This document shows, one piece after another, positions 23,635-31,955 of a DNA stretch of 37,030 nucleotides. A program made the position numbers and the translations under genes. The DNA is taken from assembly GCA_902516825.1 (NCBI GenBank), contig CABXZZ010000008.1:1-37030 (forward strand). The letters are read 5' to 3'. Positions within the stretch are counted from its first letter, which is position 1. The number at the start of each line of letters is the position of its first letter. A model generated the notes under the pieces. The model ran no database searches. It saw only the letters and a program-made list of their open reading frames with translations, and was not told the DNA's origin. Source of the stretch: an uncultured SAR116 cluster alpha proteobacterium. Its GTDB lineage: Bacteria > Pseudomonadota > Alphaproteobacteria > Puniceispirillales > Puniceispirillaceae.

Positions 23635-25392
23635 ATGAAAAAAGCATCAAAGACAACATTTGAGGTTATACAAGAAATCTGGAAGGGCTTTGCAAAACCG
23701 TTCACTAGTTTGTTTGCCTCTGCTATTTTTCTGATGGTCATCGTTGCCGTTTCGGGCGCCGTTTATCCTGCGATGATACAGCAAGTTTTTAATCACTTAT
23801 CAGGGGAGGAAACTATTTTAAAGTATAATTTTCTAACCATTGTTCCGCTAGGCATTATCTGCATTGCGATGATAAAAGCTTTTGCAATGTATCTGCAAAT
23901 TATTACAGTAAATCGGTTCGCACAATCCATAGCTACGGCAATGCAAACTAAAATGATGAGCCATCTTATTAACGCAGATCTAAGCGTTATAACACAGCAC
24001 TCATCTGGTGTTTTTATCTCTCGGATTATGAATGATTTAAATCTGATAAAAGAGGCAGTGGTGAGATTATCCAATAACCTAATACGGGACTCACTGACTA
24101 TTCTTGTAATGATTGGAATGCTATTTTGGTTTGACTTTTGGCTTTCCGTATTGGTGCTCGCAATTTACCCCATCGCTTTCCAACCAATTTTGCGTTTAGG
24201 CCGTAAACAACGCGGTCACGCAAAGCATTTGCAGATAACTATGGAGGAAATTACTTCAGTTATAACTGAGATTATTGGTGGCAGCCGAATGATCAAGGCA
24301 TTCGAGCTTGAAGATAGTCAGAAATTAAGAGCATCAAAGAGTTTTGATAAATTAAAATCTGCTTATCTTTCCTTGTTATCAGGCAGAGCTAGAATAGACC
24401 CTGTGTTGGAAGTTTTGGGAGGGATTGCTATTGCCGGGGTTATTGGTGTTGCAAGCTGGCGGGTTAGCAATGGTGAAATGCTAGTTGGCGATGTGCTTGG
24501 ATTTATCACAGCGCTATTAATGCTTGTTCAGCCTGTAAGGGCACTTGGAACTCTGAATGCGGTTACTCAAGAAGGTATCTCGGCTGCCAATAGAGCTCTT
24601 GAATTACTAGCTACTGAACCTTACATCCGATCAGAAAAATATGCTAAAGATTTGAATACTGAAAAAGCCGAAATTGAATTTTCAACTGTGTCTTTCTCGT
24701 ATCATACCACGCCTATATTGCAGGATGTATCTTTAAAGATAAAAGCTGGAGAAACAGTCGCTTTAGTAGGCGAAAGTGGTGCTGGAAAAACTACTATAAT
24801 GAATCTCATTCCAAGGTTTTTTGATATTGATAAAGGTGCCATCTATATCAACAAACTTGATATAAAGCGGCTAAGTATTCATAGTCTGCGCGCACATATT
24901 GCGCTTATCAGTCAGGATTCCATTTTGTTTGACGATACGGTTATGGCAAATATTGGATTTGGCAAATCAGATGCAACAGAAACGGACATTATTGATGCGG
25001 CCAGAAAAGCTGCGGCGGATAAGTTTATCACATCACTTCCGCAAGGGTATCATACAAATGTTGGCCCGCAAGGAAACCTTCTTTCCGGTGGCCAGAGACA
25101 ACGCATCGTAATAGCAAGAGCCATATTGAAAGACGCACCAATTTTATTAATGGATGAAGCAACATCAGCTCTTGATGCGCAATCAGAACAGCTGGTTCAA
25201 GATGCATTGGAGCAATCAAAGAAGGGACGCACAAGTCTTATTATAGCACACCGGCTTGCCACGATTAAATCTGCAGACAGGATATATGTTATAGCATCTG
25301 GTAGAATTGTAGAAACAGGCACTCATGAGAGTTTATTAGAGATAAACGGTGCTTATGCAAAAATGATTTCACTGCAACAATTCTCGAAGTGA
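23635..25392 (+). CDS. msbA: MsbA-like lipid A export ABC transporter
   Basis: This is a half-size ABC exporter with six membrane helices followed by an ATPase. In this setting it most likely flips Kdo-lipid A across the inner membrane. The membrane domain covers about 1-310. The ATPase domain has Walker A GESGAGKTT (about 379), a Q loop ALISQDSILF, signature LSGGQRQRI (about 482), Walker B ILLMDEATSALD (about 503) and the switch IIAHRL. I chose ATG 23635 because GAAGG lies 6 nt before it; an in-frame TTG at 23629 is less likely. The 585 residues are normal for MsbA. It reads away from the lipid A operon across a 240-bp divergent region that I could not resolve into promoters. Multidrug export is the alternative function. 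Confidence 0.88.
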   Translation: MKKASKTTFEVIQEIWKGFAKPFTSLFASAIFLMVIVAVSGAVYPAMIQQVFNHLSGEETILKYNFLTIVPLGIICIAMIKAFAMYLQIITVNRFAQSIATAMQTKMMSHLINADLSVITQHSSGVFISRIMNDLNLIKEAVVRLSNNLIRDSLTILVMIGMLFWFDFWLSVLVLAIYPIAFQPILRLGRKQRGHAKHLQITMEEITSVITEIIGGSRMIKAFELEDSQKLRASKSFDKLKSAYLSLLSGRARIDPVLEVLGGIAIAGVIGVASWRVSNGEMLVGDVLGFITALLMLVQPVRALGTLNAVTQEGISAANRALELLATEPYIRSEKYAKDLNTEKAEIEFSTVSFSYHTTPILQDVSLKIKAGETVALVGESGAGKTTIMNLIPRFFDIDKGAIYINKLDIKRLSIHSLRAHIALISQDSILFDDTVMANIGFGKSDATETDIIDAARKAAADKFITSLPQGYHTNVGPQGNLLSGGQRQRIVIARAILKDAPILLMDEATSALDAQSEQLVQDALEQSKKGRTSLIIAHRLATIKSADRIYVIASGRIVETGTHESLLEINGAYAKMISLQQFSK

Positions 25393-25434
25393 ACAATTAT
25401 TTTAGTTAATGGCTGTTTGTATATTATTGACTGA

Positions 25435-26124
25435 TTATTCTCTTTTTAAGATGAAATCGACAAAGCGACTTGCTAAAGGCTGAGCTCTAAATTCCTGTAA
25501 GAGTTTTTCAGGCTCATAAACTTCTTTTACCCATTGCATGAACTCCATGCCTTGTGATTCAAACGGAATATAAGATGCAATAAAAGCATCGAGGATGCCT
25601 GTTTTAGCTTGCTTTACATGTAAATATTTAAAAGAAAGTTGCTTTAACGCTTTTATAGCGGGTTGTTTCATAACTATAAGTACATAAAGTGCTGAAATTA
25701 GCCCTGCTCTGTCGGCACCTGATTTACAATGAAGTAATGTGGGTTGTTGGATTGATGAGAAGAGTTCAGGTAGCTTCAGCAACATTTCTTTTTCAGGAGC
25801 TGCTCTGGAACGAACTCTGAAATTTACAAGTTGTAGCCCCATTTTATCGCAAGCCTCAGCCTCTAATTGCCATCCACCAGATGCACGAGGCCCTCGCAAA
25901 TTCAAAATTGCTTTTATCCCCAAATTTTTTTGCGCAATTTCAATTTGTTTTGGTGATGGCTGATTGCTCCGCCACATGTTGCTGTCAATCTGATACAAAT
26001 TATGAAAAGCAATCCTTAAAAACCCATGGTCATGAAAATATAACTCTAGCCAGTCTGCTAAACCAGAACGTTTGAATTTTGATGCTTTGTGAGGGTAGTC
26101 AAGTGTACTTTGCAATTGGCACAT
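25435..26124 (-). CDS. tyrosine/dual-specificity phosphatase-like protein
   Basis: This 229-residue cytoplasmic protein carries the Cx5R active-site loop HCKSGADRAG, with Cys133 as nucleophile and Arg139. Upstream are the family-like NLYQIDSNMWRSNQPSPKQI and GIKAILNLRGP segments. It resembles the small alphaproteobacterial protein-tyrosine-phosphatase group; the substrate is unknown. The general acid Asp/Glu is not obvious to me. I chose ATG 26124; an in-frame TTG at 26130 is possible and directly abuts the pmbA stop. It follows pmbA by 6 bp and is probably cotranscribed with it. It converges with msbA, so a link to lipid A phosphate trimming cannot be excluded but has no direct support. Confidence 0.8.
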   Translation of the reverse strand: MCQLQSTLDYPHKASKFKRSGLADWLELYFHDHGFLRIAFHNLYQIDSNMWRSNQPSPKQIEIAQKNLGIKAILNLRGPRASGGWQLEAEACDKMGLQLVNFRVRSRAAPEKEMLLKLPELFSSIQQPTLLHCKSGADRAGLISALYVLIVMKQPAIKALKQLSFKYLHVKQAKTGILDAFIASYIPFESQGMEFMQWVKEVYEPEKLLQEFRAQPLASRFVDFILKRE

Positions 26125-26130
26125 AACCAA

Positions 26131-27468
26131 TTATCCACCTGCGACCATCATACCGTCAACACGAATACTAGGCGCTGATGTAGAAAAACGAAGATCAATA
26201 TCGTTAGCAGGTGTCATTTCGAAAAACATTTCTTTTAAGTTTCCAGCAATTGTAGCTTCTGTTACAGGATACGTAATTTCCCCATTTTCTATCCAGATGC
26301 CTGATGCACCACGGCTGTAATCTCCTGTTGTAAGGCTGACCGAGCTGCCGATAAGTTCTGTTACCAAAAATCCTTCTTTGATATCAGAAATAAGCTCCTC
26401 TAAAGAGATGGTCCCATTTTCAATGAGGCAGTTAGAGGTGCCAGGGGAAGGAGGTGATGATAGTGACCTACTTGCATTTCCAGTTGGGGTCAAACCTAAT
26501 TGTGCTGCACTAGCTAAATCGAGTAGCCAGCTTTCCAACACGCCATCTTTAATAAGTTCTTGTTGTTTTACGGGTAGTGTTTCACCATCAAATCTTCGGG
26601 ATCCAAGTCCCCGATGGCGCAAAGGATCATCTGTGACTGTTATATGTTTGCTCGCAATTTCTTGGCCCATTTTATCTTTAAGAAAACTAGACCCTCTAGC
26701 TACGCTGGACCCATTTACCGCACTTGCGAAATGTCCCGTTAGGCTTTTAGAAACGCGGCTGTCAAATATAACAGGGAATCGCCCTGTTGAAGCACTTTTA
26801 GCCCCAAGTCTGTTGATAGTACGCTTGCCAGCAGATGCACCAATTTTTCTAGCATCAATCAGATCCTCAGCATAGACAGTTGAGCTAAAGTCATAATCGG
26901 TCTCCATTCTACCATCTTTTTCAGCAATAACAGAAGCTGAAACACTAAAAGAAGAGCGCGAATATTCTCCCGCAAATCCAGTGCTGGTTGCAATAGCTAT
27001 TTCAGCTGTTGATTGCCCTGCAGACGCCCCTTCGGAATTGGTGATGCCTTTTATTCCGAGTGCAGATTCTTCGCATTTTAGGGCTGTTTCGGTTAGTGTT
27101 TCCGTTGTAAATTCGGTGGAATCAAATAGCTCTATATTTGGAAGCTCTGCTGCTTGTTCCTCCTTGGAGGCAAGGCGTGCATATGGGTCAGCAGGCGCTA
27201 GACGTGCCATCGCAACTGCCCTCTGACAAAGTGCTTTTGCAGCATCTGTGTCAACTTTGCCGGTGGAGATGCTTGCAGATTGCTGGCCGGTAAAAACTCT
27301 TAATCCTATTTGGAAATCTTCTGCATGTTCAACCGATTCAAATTTGCCAAGGCGAACTTCAACGCCCACACCTTTATTTCTAACCAATGTTGCTTCCGCG
27401 GCATCAGCACCCTCAGATTTTGCTGTTTCCAACATCTGATTAATAATATTTTTTGTTTTTTCATCCAT
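26131..27468 (-). CDS. pmbA: metalloprotease subunit PmbA/TldE
   Basis: PmbA (TldE) is the non-metal partner of TldD. Together they form a cytoplasmic peptidase that degrades unfolded peptides and matures some modified peptides. The 445 residues match the family, with AAEATLVRNKGVGVEVRLG near the N-terminus, GFAGEYSRSSFSVSASVIAE, the VIFDSRVSKSLTGHFASAVNG segment where TldD has its zinc site, and TGDYSRGASGIWIENGEI near the end. As expected for PmbA, there is no HExxxH. Its partner tldD lies about 5 kb downstream in this window rather than next to it. It is divergent from argC across 75 bp. Confidence 0.95.
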   Translation of the reverse strand: MDEKTKNIINQMLETAKSEGADAAEATLVRNKGVGVEVRLGKFESVEHAEDFQIGLRVFTGQQSASISTGKVDTDAAKALCQRAVAMARLAPADPYARLASKEEQAAELPNIELFDSTEFTTETLTETALKCEESALGIKGITNSEGASAGQSTAEIAIATSTGFAGEYSRSSFSVSASVIAEKDGRMETDYDFSSTVYAEDLIDARKIGASAGKRTINRLGAKSASTGRFPVIFDSRVSKSLTGHFASAVNGSSVARGSSFLKDKMGQEIASKHITVTDDPLRHRGLGSRRFDGETLPVKQQELIKDGVLESWLLDLASAAQLGLTPTGNASRSLSSPPSPGTSNCLIENGTISLEELISDIKEGFLVTELIGSSVSLTTGDYSRGASGIWIENGEITYPVTEATIAGNLKEMFFEMTPANDIDLRFSTSAPSIRVDGMMVAGG

Positions 27469-27506
27469 TCTTATCAGATAGCGTGCAAATACGTCTTGTG
27501 CAACAG

Positions 27507-27518
27507 CTTGCTAGCAAG
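27507..27518. promoter_or_regulatory. 12-bp perfect palindrome between pmbA and argC
   Basis: CTTGCTAGCAAG is a perfect 12-bp palindrome ending 25 bp before the argC start, in a 75-bp divergent region. A direct repeat GTGCAA (27484-27489 and 27499-27504) lies just upstream. It is a good candidate operator for argC or pmbA; the binding protein is unknown. Confidence 0.35.
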
Positions 27519-27543
27519 AAAGTTTCTGTTTATAGTTTTTTTT

Positions 27544-28500
27544 ATGAAAAAAAAGTTAGTTTTTATAGATGGAAGTGCTGGTACAACTGGCCTCCAAGTA
27601 TCGTCTAGGTTATTCCGGCGAACAGATATTAGACTTATTTCTCTTTCAGAAGAAGATAGAAAATCAGAGCAAAAACGTGCTTCTATAATGCAGGAAGCCG
27701 ACGTAACAATTCTGTGCTTACCAGATTCTGCGGCGATTCGTGCAGTAGAAAAAGTCGCTGATAAGGACATTCGCATTATCGATGCCTCTTCTGCCCATCG
27801 AACGGCAGATGGGTGGGTTTATGGTTTTGCAGAATTAAGTCCTGACCAAAGTCAGAAAATTGCTGAAGCCAATCTAGTAAGCAATGCGGGCTGTTATGCA
27901 TCTGGGTTTATCGCTCTATCACGCCCACTTGTTGAAAATGGTTTTATTGCGCCAGATCAGACTCTTATCGCTCCTGCAGTTTCTGGCTATTCTGGGGGTG
28001 GAAAAAATATGATTTCCTCTATGAAGAAAGGCAGTCTGCCACCCCATTTTGATTACGCGCTTAGTTTGTCACACAAACATATTCCAGAAATGATTATGCA
28101 TTCGGGTCTTCAGGTTGCACCATTATTCATGCCGTCGGTGGGTATGTTCGAGCAGGGCATGTTGGTTCGCCTTGCTATACCTGTCTCTCATTTCTCAAGA
28201 ACTGTAACCATTCATGATGTTCACGAAATGTATGAGGAGGCCTATCGTGATCATCAGATGATTAGGGTTTGCGGACTAGATGAAGCAGTATCATTGCAGC
28301 ATTCAGGTCAGTTGTCACCAGATGGACTTGCTGGAAAAGACGGCCTTGAAATTTTCTGCTTCAATAATCCTGAAACACAACAGTTTTTAATTATAGCAAG
28401 GCTAGATAACCTTGGAAAAGGAGCTGCTGGCGCTGCTGTTCAAAACTTGAATATTATGCTTGGTTGCAGCCCCAATACTGGTCTTAACTGGGATTATTAA
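27544..28500 (+). CDS. argC: N-acetyl-gamma-glutamyl-phosphate reductase, type 2
   Basis: ArgC reduces N-acetylglutamyl phosphate to the semialdehyde in arginine synthesis, with NADPH. The start at 27544 gives MKKKLVFIDGSAGTTGLQV, the conserved nucleotide-binding N-terminus; an open frame further upstream runs into pmbA on the opposite strand and lacks homology. The 318 residues fit the short type 2 ArgC. The nucleophile Cys117 lies in SNAGCYASG, and APAVSGYSGGGK, KHIPEM and DNLGKGAAGAAVQNLN are all present. It is a single gene away from other arg genes. Confidence 0.95.
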   Translation: MKKKLVFIDGSAGTTGLQVSSRLFRRTDIRLISLSEEDRKSEQKRASIMQEADVTILCLPDSAAIRAVEKVADKDIRIIDASSAHRTADGWVYGFAELSPDQSQKIAEANLVSNAGCYASGFIALSRPLVENGFIAPDQTLIAPAVSGYSGGGKNMISSMKKGSLPPHFDYALSLSHKHIPEMIMHSGLQVAPLFMPSVGMFEQGMLVRLAIPVSHFSRTVTIHDVHEMYEEAYRDHQMIRVCGLDEAVSLQHSGQLSPDGLAGKDGLEIFCFNNPETQQFLIIARLDNLGKGAAGAAVQNLNIMLGCSPNTGLNWDY

Positions 28501-28515
28501 AATCTAACCTATCTC

Positions 28516-29433
28516 TTAGAAAAGAGCCTGGAGAAGCAAACCTGCTGTCAGAATAAGGCCACAATTTCGATTGGATCTAAAAACAACTAAAGCTGATTTA
28601 CTGTCTATTTCTGATAGTTTATGTACTTGCCATCCTAAATGAATGGCAGTTCCTATAATACCAATAAGCCAAATATCTAGTCCAAAATGAAGCCATAAAC
28701 CAGCGGACCACAATAGGACCGCAGCTAGATAAAGTGCTGTTATGCCCTTGGTTAGATTGGCTCCAAGTGACAGTGCAGCAGAGCCAATACCAAGCTTACT
28801 GTCATCGTCTTTATCCTGAATTGCATAGATGGTATCATATCCGACGATCCAGCAAGCTGTTCCTGCATATACCAACAACATTGCATCAGTTGGCCAGCTA
28901 TTTGTTGCACTCACCGCACCTAGCAAAATGCCCCATGAAAAAGCAAGTCCAAGAATGACTTGCGGCCATTTAGTAACTCGTTTTGCAAGTGGATAACAGA
29001 TTATTAAAGGGATTGACAATAAGCCCATTATCCACGCTTTAAAAGGGAGTTGTAGCAAAATAAAAAACCCTGCCAGTAGTGTAAAGCCAAGAAATATAAG
29101 CGCAGAACGAACAGATATAGTCCCGGCAGCAAGAGGTCTCATTGCGGTTCTGGAAACTTTTTTATCAATATTACGATCCCATAGGTCATTTATGATACAT
29201 CCTGCAGCACGCATTACGATGGCACCGACTAAAAACCAACACATCAGTTTGGCTGTCTCAATCATCTCATTTTGATGTGCCAAGATAGCCCACCAGCCCG
29301 GTAGTAGTAATAACCACCAACCAATTGGCCTATCTACCCTTGCTATAATAGCATATGGTTGAAGCCAGTTTGGGATGCCCGATAACCACCCATTAGTAGC
29401 GATATCCGTATGCGTTTCGTATGGCAATTTCAT
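28516..29433 (-). CDS. ubiA: 4-hydroxybenzoate octaprenyltransferase
   Basis: UbiA attaches the polyprenyl chain to 4-hydroxybenzoate, the first committed step of ubiquinone synthesis, in the inner membrane. The product has about eight hydrophobic segments. The first aspartate-rich motif is NDLWDRNID (82-90) and the second lies in YAIQDKDDDSKLG (about 220). Other family marks are RPIGWWLLLLPGWW and RPLAAGTISV. I favour ATG 29433 because GGA lies 8 nt before it; ATG 29484 would add 17 basic residues. The resulting 305 residues are normal. It is divergent from rsmE. The presence of UbiA shows the cell makes ubiquinone, which makes the broken coq7 notable. Confidence 0.93.
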   Translation of the reverse strand: MKLPYETHTDIATNGWLSGIPNWLQPYAIIARVDRPIGWWLLLLPGWWAILAHQNEMIETAKLMCWFLVGAIVMRAAGCIINDLWDRNIDKKVSRTAMRPLAAGTISVRSALIFLGFTLLAGFFILLQLPFKAWIMGLLSIPLIICYPLAKRVTKWPQVILGLAFSWGILLGAVSATNSWPTDAMLLVYAGTACWIVGYDTIYAIQDKDDDSKLGIGSAALSLGANLTKGITALYLAAVLLWSAGLWLHFGLDIWLIGIIGTAIHLGWQVHKLSEIDSKSALVVFRSNRNCGLILTAGLLLQALF

Positions 29434-29672
29434 TAAATAATTCCGACTTTTAATTACTCTGGCTTTGCTTTTCAATAAAAACATAACTACATCTATACGA
29501 TAAAAACTGAAAATAGTATTTTTAATGTTTGCAATCTATTTTGGGTATAGCCTTTTAAAAGATGAAAAAAGCATTCCTAATTATGTCTAATTGTTCTTAC
29601 TGTTGTTACTCTTTATAAAGGGTTTATAAGATGAAATACTCCACATTTTTCATATTGGTTAATTGAGTTAAA

Positions 29673-30461
29673 ATGGACGTAGATTCTAGACTTAATATGA
29701 CACGATTATTTGTGGATTGTGCTTTAATGGACCATGCTTTGATAGAACTCAATTCTGGGCAAAGCCACTATCTTTCTTCTGTTTTAAGAAAAAAAAATGG
29801 GGCTGAGCTTTTGTTATTTAATGGCAGGGATGGCGGTTTTCTTGGCGTTATTGAAACTACTGGCAAGCGTTCCCTTTTAGTCAGGTGCAAGCATAAACTT
29901 CTCTCTCAAACTCGCTCATCTGATTTGTGGCTGATATTTGTGCCAATTAAAAGAACAAGAATGGATTTTATGGTTCAAAAGGCAACCGAATTAGGAGTAT
30001 CAAAAATCTGGCCGATAATATCCAAATTTGGTCAGGTAAAGCAAATTCGTGAGCATAAATTGCGTGCGAATATGATAGAAGCCGCAGAGCAGACAGAACG
30101 TTTGGATTTACCCGAAATTGGAAAATTTACCCCGCTTCAAATAGTGCTAGATAATTGGCCAAAAGATAGAGTATTAGTTGTTTGTAATGAGACAAAGTCA
30201 GAAGCGGGGAACGCACATTCAATGCTTCATTTGAATAGGAAACTAACAAAAAAAGCGGCTATTTTGATAGGTCCAGAGGGAGGATTTAGTGCCCTTGAGC
30301 GAGAACAACTCCAAGTACATCCAATGTGTGAGAATATTTCGCTGGGTCCACGAATTCTGAGAAGTGATACTGCAGCAATAGCTGCATTAAGCATTTTCCA
30401 ATCTAATTTTGGGGATTGGTATAAAACGCCAGAATTTTTAAATGATGAAAAGCAAAATTAA
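29673..30461 (+). CDS. rsmE: 16S rRNA (uracil1498-N3)-methyltransferase
   Basis: RsmE methylates U1498 of 16S rRNA. It is a SPOUT-class enzyme with an N-terminal PUA-like domain (MTRLFVD, HYLSSVLRKKNGAEL, LLFNGRDGGF) and a C-terminal knotted methyltransferase domain. Visible motifs are KATELGVSKIWPI, AAEQTERLDLPEI, LIGPEGGFSALE (from about 198) and LGPRILRSDTAAIAAL near the end. With the ATG at 29673 the length is 262. The ATG at 29697 (MTRLFVD) fits the family start better but has no visible Shine-Dalgarno sequence. gshA follows after 18 bp, a neighbourhood common in alphaproteobacteria. Confidence 0.94.
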   Translation: MDVDSRLNMTRLFVDCALMDHALIELNSGQSHYLSSVLRKKNGAELLLFNGRDGGFLGVIETTGKRSLLVRCKHKLLSQTRSSDLWLIFVPIKRTRMDFMVQKATELGVSKIWPIISKFGQVKQIREHKLRANMIEAAEQTERLDLPEIGKFTPLQIVLDNWPKDRVLVVCNETKSEAGNAHSMLHLNRKLTKKAAILIGPEGGFSALEREQLQVHPMCENISLGPRILRSDTAAIAALSIFQSNFGDWYKTPEFLNDEKQN

Positions 30462-30479
30462 GAGAAAGCAATATAGATC

Positions 30480-31838
30480 ATGACTGATACGGAAATATCA
30501 CCGTCGTTCAATTCGCTTGTGAGCTGGCTTTCCAGTAAGGAGAAAGACCCAAAACAATGGCGTATTGGCACAGAGCACGAAAAATTCATCTATACATTGG
30601 ATGGATTGGCGCCAGTTAAATATGAAGGTGACAATGGAATTGAGGCTATTCTGCATTACCTAAGCGATGCCTACAATATGACGCCAATCATGGAGAAGGG
30701 GATATACGTTGCTCTTGAGACCAATGACGGAGCTTCGATATCCTTAGAGCCGGGGGGGCAGTTTGAGCTATCTGGCAATATCGTAAAAACACTTCATCAT
30801 AGCTGTGTTGAAACTAATAAACATTTAAGGCAAATGCTTGATGTTACCTCCAAGTTAGGACTAGGAATGATTGGATTAGGTTTTCATCCCACAGCATCAA
30901 GAGAACAGATTAACTGGATGCCTAAGGGGCGATATAAGATCATGAAGAATTATATGCCAAAGGTCGGAAGTCTTGGCTTAGATATGATGCTTCGCACTTG
31001 TACCATTCAGACAAATTTAGATTATCAAGATGAAGAGGATATGAGGCGTAAGTTTAAAACTTCATTAGCAATGCAGCCAATCGCTACGGCGTTATTTGCT
31101 AATTCACCGATGAAAAATGGTCGCCTTACAAATATTCAGTCTAATCGTGCTTTGGCTTGGACAGATACAGATCCAGATAGGTGCGGTGCTCCAGAGTGTG
31201 TGTTTGATTCTAATTTTGGATATGAGCAGTGGATTGACTATATTCTAGATGTGCCAATGTATTTTATTTATAGGAATGGGGAGTATCTGGATGTAGCTGG
31301 CAAATCATTCAGAAGGTTCATGAAGTCAGAATATAGAGAAGAATTTTTTGGTCATACCGCCTCGATGTCAGATTTTGAAGATCATATTACAACTGTCTTT
31401 CCAGATGTAAGATTAAAGGGGTATCTTGAAATGCGTGGAGCAGATGGCGGCCCCTGGTCTATTATTTGTGCGGTGCCGGCACTATGGGTCGGATTATTAT
31501 ATGATTCTGAAGCGTTGCAAAAAGCAGAAGCTATTGCGAATCAGTTTTCTCATAAAGATGTCGTTAATGCTCGAATATCTGCTGCAAAAGATGGTCTGAA
31601 AGGACAAATAGGCTCTCAAAATATTCACCAGGTAGCCAAACAGCTCATTGAAATTGCGGAAACAGGTTTAAAAAACCGAGCTAGAATGAACAAGGAAGGC
31701 GAGGATGAAAGAACATTCCTAACACCCTTAAAAACTATAATAGATAGTGGCTTAACCCAATCAGATATTGTGCGCGATCTTTATCACACTGAATGGAACC
31801 AGGATATCAATAAGGTTTATACTTATTATAAATATTAA
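30480..31838 (+). CDS. gshA: glutamate-cysteine ligase, plant/alphaproteobacterial type
   Basis: GshA joins glutamate and cysteine to γ-glutamylcysteine, the first step of glutathione synthesis. This is the GCS2 (plant-type) family, distinct from the E. coli enzyme. The 452-residue product has WRIGTEHEKFIYT (26-38), LETNDGASISLEPGGQFELSG, MLRTCTIQTNLDY, YLEMRGADGGPW and the family-type ending. All expected substrate-site acidic residues in EHEK and EPGGQ are present. It sits 18 bp after rsmE and converges with tldD. gshB is not in the window; chaC supplies glutathione breakdown. Confidence 0.95.
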   Translation: MTDTEISPSFNSLVSWLSSKEKDPKQWRIGTEHEKFIYTLDGLAPVKYEGDNGIEAILHYLSDAYNMTPIMEKGIYVALETNDGASISLEPGGQFELSGNIVKTLHHSCVETNKHLRQMLDVTSKLGLGMIGLGFHPTASREQINWMPKGRYKIMKNYMPKVGSLGLDMMLRTCTIQTNLDYQDEEDMRRKFKTSLAMQPIATALFANSPMKNGRLTNIQSNRALAWTDTDPDRCGAPECVFDSNFGYEQWIDYILDVPMYFIYRNGEYLDVAGKSFRRFMKSEYREEFFGHTASMSDFEDHITTVFPDVRLKGYLEMRGADGGPWSIICAVPALWVGLLYDSEALQKAEAIANQFSHKDVVNARISAAKDGLKGQIGSQNIHQVAKQLIEIAETGLKNRARMNKEGEDERTFLTPLKTIIDSGLTQSDIVRDLYHTEWNQDINKVYTYYKY

Positions 31839-31955
31839 ACGCAGACTGAGTTCTTTGACTGTACCTAATATCTTCTTTCAAAACCCCTTGAATATATGCC
31901 ACACTATTTTCCCAGTGTTAAATTTGGGTTCAGAGATTGTTGTGCACATAAAACC

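Noticed and set aside
27310-27543. Upstream extension of argC
   Set aside because: It is antisense to pmbA and precedes the conserved MKKKLVFIDGSAGTTG start.
28513-28526. Hairpin CTCTT-AGAA-AAGAG as a terminator between argC and ubiA
   Set aside because: The stem is 5 bp, A/T-containing and has no following T run, and it overlaps the ubiA stop.
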